Source of the DNA: an uncultured Alphaproteobacteria bacterium
GTDB lineage: Bacteria; Pseudomonadota; Alphaproteobacteria; Methylaequorales; Methylaequoraceae
Direction of reading: 5' to 3'
NCBI GenBank assembly: GCA_902530985.1
Contig: CACACI010000005.1
Location: 1-63,399 of the forward strand
Length of the DNA: 63,399 nt
In this document: positions 19,329 to 28,148 of the stretch, in pieces
Numbering within the stretch: position 1 is the stretch's first letter
Layout: each line of letters opens with the position of its first letter
The notes under the pieces: generated by a model
What the model was told of the DNA's origin: nothing
Seen by the model: the letters and a program-made list of their open reading frames with translations, nothing else
Database searches by the model: none
Translations under genes and position numbers: made by a program

Positions 19329-21158
19329 CTAGTCTAATTCAAATTCATCCAAGTAATTAATTTGCTGACTTTTGTTTTGATTCCTTTTTTCTAAAACAAA
19401 ATTTTCAATTACCAAAATATCCATATTTGTTCCCATGAAACATTTAAAAGCATCTTTTGGGGAACAAACAATTGGTTCTCCTCTAATATTAAAGGATGTA
19501 TTTATCAATATTGGTGTTTTTGTAATTTTATTGAACTCTTCAAGAAGTTCATAATAATTTTTATTTGTTTTTAAACAAACTGTCTGAATCCTTGCCGTAT
19601 TGTCAACGTGAGTAACTCCGGGTATCTTAGATCTTAAATTATTTATAGAATTAAGCTTTAATTCTGAATCAGTTTTTTTTTTTATGAGTTTATTATCTTT
19701 TACTGGAGCAACTAATAACATATATGGGCTTGATCCTTCAAGTTCAAACCATTTGCTTACATGTTTATCTAAAACTGAAGGTGCAAATGGTCTAAAACTC
19801 TCTCTAAATTTAATTTTTAAATTTAATTGTTTCTGCATATTTTTGTTTCTTGGATCTGCTAAAATTGATCTTGCTCCAAGAGCCCTAGGACCAAATTCCA
19901 TCCTACCTTGAAACCAACCAACAGCTTTTCCATTAGAAAGGAAATGAGCTGTTTTATTAATCATTGTTTTTCTATCAAATAGTTTATAATTTGCTCCATT
20001 TGCATCTAGAAATTTTTTTATTTCTTCCGTGTTAAATTTAGGACCTAGGTATGAACCTCTCATACTATCAAGTTTATTTGTTTTTCTCTTTTTATTAAGA
20101 TGCATGTGCCAGAAAGCTAATACTGCCCCAAGAGATCCGCCTGCATCACCAGAAGCAGGTTGAACCCAAAGTTTCTTGAAAATTTTTTTTTTTATTAAGC
20201 CATTAGCAACACAATTTAGTGCCACACCACCTGCTAAACACAAATTATCTAATTTAAACTCTTTTTTTAATGCTAATAAAATCTTTAACATTATTTCCTC
20301 GGTAACTTTTTGAATTGAGGAAGCTATATTAATATAAAATCTATTAATATTAGATTCTGGTTCTCTTCTTGGCATACCAAATAATTTATCAAACTCTCTA
20401 CTAGTCATTTCAAAACCAGTTGAATAATTAAAGTATTTTTGGTTTAATCTAAATGAACCATCCTCTTTTACATCAATTAACTCTTGTTTTATAAGATCTT
20501 CATAAAGAGGCTTTCCATATGGTGCTAAACCCATTAATTTGTACTCACCACTATTGACTTTAAATCCACAGTAATAAGTAAATGCTGAATATAATAGTCC
20601 AAGTGAATGTGGAAAATTTATTTCTTTCTTTATATCAATTTGATTTAAATTACCAATAGCAACTGATGTTGTTGCCCACTCACCAACTCCATCGGCTGTA
20701 AAAATTAGAGATTTTCTAAAGGGAGAAGGGAAAAAAGCACTTGCTGCATGGCTTAAATGATGTTCTGAAAAGAAAATTTTTTTTTCGTCAAATCTATCAT
20801 CAATTAATTTCAACCTATTAATAATCTCATTCTTCATAAATAACTTTTCTTTAAGCCAAATAGGCATAGAAAATAAAAATTGCTTGAAACCTTTTGGTGC
20901 AAAGGCAAGGTAGGTTTCTATTAGCCTCTCAAATTTCAGAAACGGTTTTTCAAAAAAAACAATATAGTCTATTTCACTTAAGCTTAAATTATTATATTTC
21001 AATAAATCCTTTAATGCTTTGCTGGGGAAGTCAGAATCATGTTTTTTTCTTGAAAACCTCTCTTCTTGTGAAGCATAAATTATCTCACCATTCTCTAGAA
21101 GTGCAACAGAACTATCATGAAAATAAGCAGATATACCTAGTACTAAAACCCTTTTCAT
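19329..21158 (-). CDS. Carbamoyltransferase (NodU/CmcH family)
   Basis: I start at the ATG at 21158, giving MKRVLVLGISAYFHDSS, the usual family start; the frame extends 34 codons further upstream into the DUF5989 gene. The 609-residue protein has the N-terminal Kae1-like domain with EHHLSHAASAF (metal-binding His) and FTADGVGEW, CLAGGVALNC, and the C-terminal domain with EFGPRALGARSIL, RESFRPFAPS and NTSFN. Such enzymes transfer carbamoyl from carbamoyl phosphate to a hydroxyl of a sugar or natural product. It is the last gene of a three-gene unit with the SxtJ-like and DUF5989-like membrane proteins. Confidence 0.92.
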   Translation of the reverse strand: MKRVLVLGISAYFHDSSVALLENGEIIYASQEERFSRKKHDSDFPSKALKDLLKYNNLSLSEIDYIVFFEKPFLKFERLIETYLAFAPKGFKQFLFSMPIWLKEKLFMKNEIINRLKLIDDRFDEKKIFFSEHHLSHAASAFFPSPFRKSLIFTADGVGEWATTSVAIGNLNQIDIKKEINFPHSLGLLYSAFTYYCGFKVNSGEYKLMGLAPYGKPLYEDLIKQELIDVKEDGSFRLNQKYFNYSTGFEMTSREFDKLFGMPRREPESNINRFYINIASSIQKVTEEIMLKILLALKKEFKLDNLCLAGGVALNCVANGLIKKKIFKKLWVQPASGDAGGSLGAVLAFWHMHLNKKRKTNKLDSMRGSYLGPKFNTEEIKKFLDANGANYKLFDRKTMINKTAHFLSNGKAVGWFQGRMEFGPRALGARSILADPRNKNMQKQLNLKIKFRESFRPFAPSVLDKHVSKWFELEGSSPYMLLVAPVKDNKLIKKKTDSELKLNSINNLRSKIPGVTHVDNTARIQTVCLKTNKNYYELLEEFNKITKTPILINTSFNIRGEPIVCSPKDAFKCFMGTNMDILVIENFVLEKRNQNKSQQINYLDEFELD

Positions 21159-21160
21159 AT

Positions 21161-21313
21161 CTAAAAAATAGTATAGATAAATGGAGCAACAGCAGTACCT
21201 TGGGTGAGAACTATCAATACTCCAAAGATCAATAAAACAAGAATTATTGGAACAAGCCAAAATTTTTTTCGCTTAAACAAAAAAATAAAAAACTCTTTTA
21301 AAAATGCTAGCAC
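21161..21313 (-). CDS. DUF5989-like small membrane protein
   Basis: This 50-codon gene lies between the SxtJ-like gene and the carbamoyltransferase. It starts at GTG, sharing one base with the previous stop (TAGTG), and ends 2 nt before the carbamoyltransferase ATG. The protein has a short basic start (KEFFIFLFKRKKFW), one transmembrane helix (about 20-37) and the C-terminal TQGTAVAPFIYTIF, the hallmark of DUF5989 proteins that accompany carbamoyltransferases. Its role is unknown; it may anchor the enzyme at the membrane. Confidence 0.87.
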   Translation of the reverse strand: MLAFLKEFFIFLFKRKKFWLVPIILVLLIFGVLIVLTQGTAVAPFIYTIF

Positions 21314-21708
21314 TAAAACTGATCCTCAAAATTAATTTTTTTACTCTTATTTTTTATCCAATAGCTTGATTTTTTCAAATTAAACTCTTTATTTATTAAA
21401 TCTATTCTTAGTAATCTAATTATAATATTAATTGGGATAATTGTTAATATATAAACAAAACCAAGAATAATAGGTGAAAAAAATCGACCTAAAAGAATAC
21501 CAAACTTTTCCCAGTAAAAACCAAGAAATTTTAGAAAATGTGGTTTGAATAGAGAAATCATAATACAAACTACAGAAATACTAAAATAAATTAAAAAAAA
21601 TTTTAAATAAGCAAAATAGTCATAAAAGCCCAACAAAAGAAAAATGACTGCAAAGGTATAACCAAAGTTTTTACATTTTTTTTCACTAAAATCGCTGAAA
21701 GATGACAT
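21313..21708 (-). CDS. SxtJ-family membrane protein
   Basis: This 131-residue membrane protein has three or more hydrophobic segments (about 15-30, 35-55, 75-98) and the LGFYWEKFGILLGRFFSPIILG region seen in SxtJ-type proteins encoded beside carbamoyltransferases. It overlaps the next gene by one base, showing tight coupling. Biochemical function is not established for this family; the constant partnership suggests a membrane platform or transporter for the carbamoylated product. Confidence 0.78.
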   Translation of the reverse strand: MSSFSDFSEKKCKNFGYTFAVIFLLLGFYDYFAYLKFFLIYFSISVVCIMISLFKPHFLKFLGFYWEKFGILLGRFFSPIILGFVYILTIIPINIIIRLLRIDLINKEFNLKKSSYWIKNKSKKINFEDQF

Positions 21709-21892
21709 TATAAAAAAAACCCAACTTATTTATATATTATATGATAATTCATTATGTATTTCTCTTGCATGAATAATAATATAAATATAACTTAAATTTT
21801 CATAGATTTGATAAGTTGAAGAATAAATCCAATCATTATTTTATGTTAAAGAGAATAAAAAACTTTAAAATATTATCATTCACATAATTCTC

Positions 21893-23155
21893 ATGAAATC
21901 AAGGTTATTTTTTTCACTAGCTTTATTTGTTTTAGGTTTATTTTTCATTCCAACTACAATTAAAAACTTTTTTTATATAAATAGAGAACTTACCTTTCCC
22001 ACATTATTTATATGCTATTCATTAAGCTCCTTTTTTTTAATTTCAGCAACATTCATATTTTTCTTAGAGAAGCAATTAAAAATTCATAAAGTTATTATTG
22101 AAATTCGAAAATTATTCACTTATTTCTTACTCTTTTCAATTACGCCGATTCTATTTGTCAGCATTGAATCATTTTTATGGTTAGGTAATAAATTTTTTGG
22201 AGAACCCTCTGAGTATCAGGATATGATTGCTCAAAATGAAATGAAGAAACATGCTGGGGAAAACTTTAAATCTAATGGTATAGTTTTCCCTTCAAAACAC
22301 TCCTCTGAATTCTTTTCAGTTAATACTTCTGGATTTAGAACTTATAGTTTCAAAAAAAAAAAAGATGCGCCAAGAATTGCAATGATTGGCGGTTCAACCA
22401 CCTATGGAATCAATGTTTCTGATAACAATACAATTAGTAAAATATTAGAAAATATTATAAATAATAAAATTGGAAATGTGAGTGTTTGGAACCTTGGGGT
22501 TTCAGGCATTAATTCCTTTGATGAGTACAAAGTATTAGAATCTAATACTACAGCCATTAAACCAGATATTATAATTTTTTATCATGGTGCCAACGACTTT
22601 GCACAAATCTACTATGAACTCTTTAATACGAAGAACCAATCCCTTATTCTAGAAGATAATATAAAAAATAGAATTTATATAGCCTTAAACCAATTTCATA
22701 TTACATCCTTGTTAAAAATTGGTTCATACTTATTTAAAACAAAAATACTAGGTGAAACAAAATTAAATTCACCTGACTTTTCCATTGAAAGTTTTGAAAG
22801 TCAAATTAATAAAACCTCTAATTTTTGTACTATTAATAATTTAAAATGTTTCTTCTTTATGCAACCAATTCTGGAAAATAAAAAAGATTTAACTTTTTTT
22901 GAAAAAAAAATCTTATTTGAAAGAAAATATTTTTTTCCTGAATATGGTAAATTGTATGATTTATTTGCACAAAAAGTAATTGCAAATCAAAGTCTAAATT
23001 ATTTTGATTTAAGGCATATTCTTGATAAAGATAATAATAGACACTTCTATGATTACGTGCACACAACATCTAATGCAAATAAAATCATTGCAAATAAGAT
23101 TTTTGATTATTTAATAACTAATAATGGGTTTGACAATATTCTTGATATTAGATAA
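21893..23155 (+). CDS. Membrane-anchored SGNH/GDSL hydrolase
   Basis: This 420-residue protein has three N-terminal hydrophobic segments (about 4-22, 37-60, 75-95) followed by an SGNH hydrolase domain: MIGGSTTYGINVSD (block I, Ser in GGSTT), LGVSGINSFDEY, FYHGANDF and a C-terminal DYVHTTSNANKI block with Asp/His. Such proteins remove or move acyl groups on polysaccharides outside the membrane. Hydrolases of this type commonly accompany the carbamoyltransferase - DUF5989 - SxtJ set, here read divergently from a 184-nt spacer. Confidence 0.82.
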   Translation: MKSRLFFSLALFVLGLFFIPTTIKNFFYINRELTFPTLFICYSLSSFFLISATFIFFLEKQLKIHKVIIEIRKLFTYFLLFSITPILFVSIESFLWLGNKFFGEPSEYQDMIAQNEMKKHAGENFKSNGIVFPSKHSSEFFSVNTSGFRTYSFKKKKDAPRIAMIGGSTTYGINVSDNNTISKILENIINNKIGNVSVWNLGVSGINSFDEYKVLESNTTAIKPDIIIFYHGANDFAQIYYELFNTKNQSLILEDNIKNRIYIALNQFHITSLLKIGSYLFKTKILGETKLNSPDFSIESFESQINKTSNFCTINNLKCFFFMQPILENKKDLTFFEKKILFERKYFFPEYGKLYDLFAQKVIANQSLNYFDLRHILDKDNNRHFYDYVHTTSNANKIIANKIFDYLITNNGFDNILDIR

Positions 23156-23225
23156 TGAAATACTTTTAATGTATTCTAGAAGTAATATATTTTTCGCATA
23201 CTAATCTTCTTAGAAAAATTTCGAT

Positions 23226-24566
23226 ATGAGAGTTCAAATAAATTCACAAAAAACTTATAATTTTATCAAATATTTTACTTGTTCTGCACCACTAATATTC
23301 TGTTTCATGATCTACATTACTGATAATGTTAACTATAATAATTTATTTGAACTTAGAAAATACTCATCAATAGCAAAATATTGGCTTGGAGACCTTAACC
23401 AAGAGTTTGCACCAGGAAGACTTCCAATCTATCCATTATTTATTGCACTAATATATAAAATTTTTGGAGTTGACAATTATAATGCACTTCTTTTCTTTCA
23501 GGCAGTTATGGGTTTCTTTTCTTTTTTATTTCTTATCAAAACACTTGAGGAATTAAATATCTCAAGAAATATAATAACTCTTTCGACAATTTTTTTAAAT
23601 TTCTCTATGATCTTTAGATTTTCTGTTTTCCTTCCAAATTGTTTGTTCATTTTTGTTTTGACAATTCTTGTTTATTTCTTCACTAAATTTTATTTTTTAA
23701 GACAGAATAAATATTTTTTTCTATTTTGCTTAGCCATGATAATTCTCTTGCTGACTAGACCAATATTTCAATTCATAATTTTTTTTACTGTACCTTTTGT
23801 GATTTACTATTTGATCAAAACAAAGAAAAGAATGAGATATCTTCTCATTTCTTTTCTTTTAATTTCTTATTTGTTAGGTATGGGAATTCAGGTTTTAAGA
23901 AACTATCATTTTGATAGATCAGTTCTTTATACATCACAAAGTGCCCATCATTTCTTTTGGATTATTGCATGTCTCTCAAAAAAATATGCTTGTGGTAAAA
24001 GGGATATGAAAGTTATGAACCACATTTCAGACGAAGCTGAAATGCAAATATTAAAAGTCGAAAACCCTAATCTTGAAATAAAAAACAGAATAAGAATGAA
24101 TGTAGGTAAAAAATATATCATTAATGAAATGAATAAAATAGATTTTGTGAAATCAGCAATATTTTCGTACTTAAAAGTCATTTTTCATTCTGCACTTATA
24201 GAAATTTATGGTGCGTTAAATTTCCAAGCTAAAGAATTATATATTTCTGGAGAAGATGGTGTGTTAAAGAAGTTTAAAAATATTGTTATCAGCAGTTCCA
24301 ACAACCCTCTAAATCTTTTTTGGTTGTTTTCAATTGCGTCAATTATTCTTCTAAGGATTCTACAACTTTATGGCTTTACTTATGGTCTTAGAGATAATCA
24401 ACTAAGAATGTATACAATAATAATATCTAGCATGATAACTTTAATTTTAATAAATGCTATTGGGCTTGGAAACCCTAGATACAGGTCTGAAGCAGAACCA
24501 TTGTTAATAATTCTTAGTGCCTTAGCGATGAATCAAGTTAGAAAAATTCTTTCTAAAAATAAATAA
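23226..24566 (+). CDS. GT39-like integral membrane glycosyltransferase
   Basis: This 446-residue protein has about ten hydrophobic segments. The early DNVNYNNLFELRKYSSIAKYWLG followed by PGRLPIYPLFIALIY is the typical first loop of GT39/ArnT-type enzymes, where an acidic residue takes part in catalysis and the PGR-P-YP segment is conserved. Enzymes of this type use polyprenyl-phosphate sugars and transfer them outside the inner membrane to lipid A, glycans or proteins. It follows the SGNH hydrolase by 70 nt on the same strand. The dolichyl-phosphate-sugar-synthase-like GT2 enzymes nearby could supply its donor (inference). Confidence 0.75.
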   Translation: MRVQINSQKTYNFIKYFTCSAPLIFCFMIYITDNVNYNNLFELRKYSSIAKYWLGDLNQEFAPGRLPIYPLFIALIYKIFGVDNYNALLFFQAVMGFFSFLFLIKTLEELNISRNIITLSTIFLNFSMIFRFSVFLPNCLFIFVLTILVYFFTKFYFLRQNKYFFLFCLAMIILLLTRPIFQFIIFFTVPFVIYYLIKTKKRMRYLLISFLLISYLLGMGIQVLRNYHFDRSVLYTSQSAHHFFWIIACLSKKYACGKRDMKVMNHISDEAEMQILKVENPNLEIKNRIRMNVGKKYIINEMNKIDFVKSAIFSYLKVIFHSALIEIYGALNFQAKELYISGEDGVLKKFKNIVISSSNNPLNLFWLFSIASIILLRILQLYGFTYGLRDNQLRMYTIIISSMITLILINAIGLGNPRYRSEAEPLLIILSALAMNQVRKILSKNK

Positions 24567-24669
24567 CACATTAATTATTCATATAAACTAGGCTTTACAG
24601 AATATTCTGGCGAATTATTTTTTAATTGTGAAAATCAACTTAAAGCATATTTTAATTATCAAAAACCAC

Positions 24670-25536
24670 TTAATCTATCAACTTTGAATTCATCTTTTGA
24701 AGAGCCTTTATAAGTGGGTCAATATTTCCATTATTTATAAAACCTCTAAATTCCGATTTCTTAGTCGCTATTTCACTAATTGAACCATCTAACAGAACAT
24801 CAAAAACTCTCCATTTTTCATCAGTAAGAATCAATAAATAATCAATCTTAATGTTATCACCTGACCCTAATTTTAATATACTCTTTACCATAATATAATT
24901 TCCTCCAACCTTTTTAGTTTCTAAGGATTCGAAGTTTGGATTTTTTACCTTAATAAATCTTTTAATGTAATTTTTTACAATATATTCTTCGAATGCTTTT
25001 TCCATTTCCCCTTTTTTCTCTTTAGTAACTTTATTCCAAGTATTTCCAATTATCATAGATATCATTCTGTTAATGTCATATGTTGATCTTATTAATTGAT
25101 TAATTTCTTTATAGTTATTATTTGTGTAATCTCGATTTATCATCTTAATACCTGCATGTAACTCATCAATTGTCTGAATAGCTCTTTGCTTATTGGAACC
25201 ACTCTTTTTTATCGCCTGCTTGTTAACATTACTTTTTTTTTTTGAATCTTTATTTTCTTTTAATCCTGATGAGTTTTTGTAAATTTTTGATTTATTGTCT
25301 GCGTTTTTATTATCAACTATTTGCTCATTAGTTGAAAAAACCTGATTTTCATCTAAGGGTTCTGTGTAATCTCGTTCTTTTAATTTTTTAATTTCTGCGT
25401 TCTGATCCTTAATTTTATTTTTAACAGATAAGTTTGCATAAAAAAGAGTTGTTAAAATTAAAAAGAACAAAAAAATTATTGTTGATATCAATATCTTTTT
25501 ATATCTCAAACAAAAATTAAATATCGTTTTCTTCAT
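24670..25536 (-). CDS. Membrane-tethered MlaC/Ttg2D-like protein
   Basis: This 288-residue protein has a single N-terminal helix (about 14-35), a 70-90-residue low-complexity linker rich in Lys, Asn and Ser, and a C-terminal MlaC-like domain (about 120-285: RSTYDINRMISMIIGNTWNKVTKE, FEEYIVKNYIKRF, LILTDEKWRVFDVLLDGSI). MlaC normally is a soluble periplasmic carrier of phospholipids between the outer membrane and the MlaFEDB importer. Here the domain appears tethered rather than secreted, and no other mla gene is near. A lipid-binding role is inferred from the domain. Confidence 0.75.
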   Translation of the reverse strand: MKKTIFNFCLRYKKILISTIIFLFFLILTTLFYANLSVKNKIKDQNAEIKKLKERDYTEPLDENQVFSTNEQIVDNKNADNKSKIYKNSSGLKENKDSKKKSNVNKQAIKKSGSNKQRAIQTIDELHAGIKMINRDYTNNNYKEINQLIRSTYDINRMISMIIGNTWNKVTKEKKGEMEKAFEEYIVKNYIKRFIKVKNPNFESLETKKVGGNYIMVKSILKLGSGDNIKIDYLLILTDEKWRVFDVLLDGSISEIATKKSEFRGFINNGNIDPLIKALQKMNSKLID

Positions 25537-25987
25537 AAAAATTAAATTAAAAAGAATATATCTGATTATAAATTAAAATTATTTTATAAATCAATTATTA
25601 TGTTTAAGAATTTATAAATTAAGGATTAAATTTTATATACTATTAGATATATCAATTAAATTATTTTGAAATTACATAAACTTAATCATAAAAAGTTTAC
25701 ATATAGTAAATTATATATTAATCAGATATATCAATAATAATTTGTATAATTAAATATCTTTTTTTCTTGTTATTAAACAACTACAATGATTATAAGATGT
25801 GTGTATATACACTTTTTAGTCATATTTAATATGATACTTAGTTATACTAGGCTTTTTAGAGTTTTTAAATATATTTTATAAGAACCCACATTTTTTATAC
25901 GGTAATTAGAAAAATGATATTTTAGTAAATACTTCAATTAAATTATTTATTAATTTTTAAAATTACAGTTAATTGTTCTAACCTTAA

Positions 25988-26110
25988 TCATGAATTCTCA
26001 ATTATTTTTTCAATAAGAACTGGTTTAATCATCTCCAGTTTTGAAAGCGATTTGTCATAAAAATAATTTCTAATTACTTTATTATAAACTTTCTTATGGA
26101 CATACATCAT
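25988..26110 (-). CDS. Possible 40-residue small protein
   Basis: Inside the long spacer a short frame begins ATGATG, directly after an in-frame stop, and ends TGA. Its product is basic, with the stretch YFYDKSLSKLEMIKPVLIEK, and reads more like coding sequence than the surrounding AT-rich DNA. There is no convincing ribosome site upstream and no recognised family. It could equally be the remnant of a larger gene. Low confidence. Confidence 0.22.
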   Translation of the reverse strand: MMYVHKKVYNKVIRNYFYDKSLSKLEMIKPVLIEKIIENS

Positions 26111-26135
26111 AAAGTATTAAATAATTAAAGGCTGT

Positions 26136-26165
26136 TGAATCTTTGTGAATACAATTAAAGATTCA
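26136..26165. terminator. 9-bp stem-loop in the long spacer
   Basis: Arms TGAATCTTT (26136-26144) and AAAGATTCA (26157-26165) are perfectly complementary around a 12-nt loop. The stem is AT-rich and lacks a clean U tract, so a terminator for the 26328-26960 gene (which ends nearby on the minus strand) or a protein-binding site are both possible. Confidence 0.3.
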
Positions 26166-26327
26166 TTTAATAAGCGTCTTTTTTAATTTGGTATAATTAT
26201 TAGATAAAACAAATCAAACTAACTTCAATTTAACTTTATTCAATAATCCATTCAATTAATTTTCTTTAAATATTATTCAACTATCCTATCAGTGTTTTTA
26301 TTTTAAAAGATTTTATCTTCACCTGCT

Positions 26328-26960
26328 TTATATCTTTTTTTTTTTCAACTCATTTAAGACATCATATCTAAACTCTTTTTGAGCTTTACTCACTGAAAAG
26401 ATTAGGACCGAGATATTTTTTTTTATAATATCTTTATCACCAATACCTATTTCAAAGCTTTTATATAATGAGAAGATTAAATCAATTCTTGATTCGTAAG
26501 TTCTAGAAAGGATGGTATTTTTATTTTCATCCCATAACAAATTAATTCTTTTAAGTTTACGCCCAAAATCCTTTTTATTAGTACCTTCAATATGTGACCA
26601 ATGGGATATAACATTTTTAATTATATCTTTGGCATTAGATTTCAAAGTTTCTTGTTCTTCAAAAAGTTTTTGTAATATTATGAATAAACTAAAACCAAAT
26701 GAATTTAATTCAATTCTATCTAGTCTTTCGTAATTCTTTTTAAAAAGACTTTTATAAAAGTTGTTATGAAAAATTCCGATCTTTTTTTTAAACGGTTGAT
26801 TAAATAAGATTTCTATAGACATAATTGCCAAAAAGAAACTTAGAGCAAACAGTACTTCTTTTTTGTCTTTAGAGTCTTTAAAAATTAACTTAGGATTGAA
26901 GTCGGTAGATTTATATTTTAACTGCCAGACTTCGGCCTTTCTTAAATCAGTATCATCCAT
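26328..26960 (-). CDS. Unrecognised hypothetical protein, 210 aa
   Basis: The protein has a charged start (MDDTDLRKAEVWQLKYKS), one hydrophobic stretch near residues 42-54 and a helical Lys/Ile-rich remainder ending in a Lys-rich tail (ELKKKKI). It has no signal peptide and no motif I can assign. It is isolated between the long spacer and a 286-nt spacer, and I see no operon partner. Codon and residue use match the neighbours, so I regard it as a real gene of unknown role, possibly lineage-specific. Confidence 0.6.
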   Translation of the reverse strand: MDDTDLRKAEVWQLKYKSTDFNPKLIFKDSKDKKEVLFALSFFLAIMSIEILFNQPFKKKIGIFHNNFYKSLFKKNYERLDRIELNSFGFSLFIILQKLFEEQETLKSNAKDIIKNVISHWSHIEGTNKKDFGRKLKRINLLWDENKNTILSRTYESRIDLIFSLYKSFEIGIGDKDIIKKNISVLIFSVSKAQKEFRYDVLNELKKKKI

Positions 26961-27246
26961 CCAAAATTATAAGATTCCCCTTTTGAAATTGTCAACAAGT
27001 TCATTTAAGATTTATTTGATGCTTTCTTTCATGAAACAGATTCAACTGAACAAATATAAATTCTTGAGAATCTTCTACAAACATTGTGTATACAGGATAT
27101 TATTATATAGAAAGCTTGAAATTAAATACATTTTTTTGTTAAAATTAAAAACTAATTATGTTCATTAAGCATGTGAAAAAGCTAGCGCAATGATCTTAAA
27201 GTCAAAGTGATTGTAAACATCAATGCTCATAACTAATTATTGAAAG

Positions 27247-27960
27247 GTGCATGGTAAGGAATTGGGAAAAATTACTGTAAAGAAAATATTTCTCCTTATA
27301 TATTTAGTATTATTTTCTCTTACATTTCTTTTTTTTATTATAAATAAAGATCTGTTTTCAACATCTAATTTAAACATTTATTTTAATAAGTATTTGATCA
27401 TTAAAGATATTATTAACGAAAACAAATCATTATATAGTACCATTTATTTTTTTACCTCAATTTTATGGATATGTCTGGTGGGTATTGTTACTCCAATATT
27501 AATCTTGTCAACACTAATGTTTGGATATTTTGGGTCTTTTCTATCAATAATATCCTTTACTATCGCATCCACATTATCATTTCTATTTGCCAAATATTTT
27601 AGACAATCTATTAAGACTTCATTAAGTAACATAAGGATAAATAATAATTCTCTTTTCTTATTTATTATTTTTAGATTTATTCCAGGCATACCCTTTATAA
27701 TAAAAAATTTTTCAGGTATTTTTTTTAATTTAAGTAATAGAAATTTCATAATTGGAACTTTAATTGCTGAAACGCCACAAATAATTTTATTTACCTTTAT
27801 ATTTAAACGTTTAATAGAGTCATCCGAAATGCTCCTTAAAGATTTTGATATTTCAATTTTATCTGAAAAATTATTTGCACCCGTAATATTGATGTTATTT
27901 TTTGTAATTTTTCTATTTTTCCTAAAAATTAAATTCCAAAAATATTTTATTAAAAATTAA
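27247..27960 (+). CDS. TVP38/TMEM64-family VTT-domain membrane protein
   Basis: This 237-residue membrane protein has an N-terminal helix (about 12-31) and a SNARE-associated VTT domain (about 65-200) including ILSTLMFGYFGSFLSI, FAKYFRQ and the FRFIPGIPFIIKNFSGI segment diagnostic of the TVP38 branch. Homologues are linked to lipid scrambling or flipping. The GTG at 27247 is chosen as start; a TTG at 27262 would also fit and would remove five residues. It is the second VTT-domain protein in the window, the other being at 18666-19247. Confidence 0.75.
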   Translation: MHGKELGKITVKKIFLLIYLVLFSLTFLFFIINKDLFSTSNLNIYFNKYLIIKDIINENKSLYSTIYFFTSILWICLVGIVTPILILSTLMFGYFGSFLSIISFTIASTLSFLFAKYFRQSIKTSLSNIRINNNSLFLFIIFRFIPGIPFIIKNFSGIFFNLSNRNFIIGTLIAETPQIILFTFIFKRLIESSEMLLKDFDISILSEKLFAPVILMLFFVIFLFFLKIKFQKYFIKN

Positions 27961-28012
27961 TTAGCTTTCATTTTCTAGCTACTTTTTGTATTATTTAATG
28001 TAGGAGAATAGT

Positions 28013-28147
28013 ATGAGTAATAATAATGAATGTGGCTGTGGAAGGTCACCTACAGGGTTTTGTGTTGGTTGGCATAGTTTGTCTGAATCCGACTACAAGA
28101 TTAAACTTGCCCAATATGAAGAAAAAAATAAAAACAATAAATCTTAA
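28013..28147 (+). CDS. Small Cys-rich protein (CGCGRSP...GWH)
   Basis: A 44-residue gene with a good ribosome site (TAGGAG at 28001-28006, 6 nt before ATG). The product has three cysteines in CGCGRSPTGFCVGWH followed by a Lys/Glu-rich helix (SDYKIKLAQYEEKNK). The dense Cys/His/Gly pattern looks like a small metal-binding knuckle and the tail looks like a free helix. I know of no defined function. It ends 1 nt before the convergent glycosyltransferase gene. Confidence 0.72.
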   Translation: MSNNNECGCGRSPTGFCVGWHSLSESDYKIKLAQYEEKNKNNKS

Positions 28148-28148
28148 T

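Larger units (their letters stand above)
25537..26327. other. 791-nt AT-rich spacer with short palindromic repeats
   Basis: This is the longest gene-poor stretch in the window. It contains three related sites around the palindrome GATATATC: inverted at 25556-25568 (ATATATCTGATTA), and direct at 25645-25656 and 25724-25735 (both AGATATATCAAT); the 13-mer TAATCAGATATAT occurs at 25719-25731 and, inverted, at 25556-25568. A perfect 12-nt palindrome GTGTATATACAC lies at 25801-25812. A 9-bp stem TGAATCTTT/AAAGATTCA lies at 26136-26165. One short possible gene is listed separately. I see no RNA gene I can name. Confidence 0.6.

Noticed and set aside
20894-21235. 113-codon open frame on the plus strand
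   Set aside because: It is antisense to the N-terminal part of the carbamoyltransferase and the DUF5989-like gene, both well supported.
19329-21260. Longer form of the carbamoyltransferase with 34 extra residues
   Set aside because: The extra part is the out-of-frame DUF5989 gene, and the family begins at MKRVLVLGISAYFHDSS.
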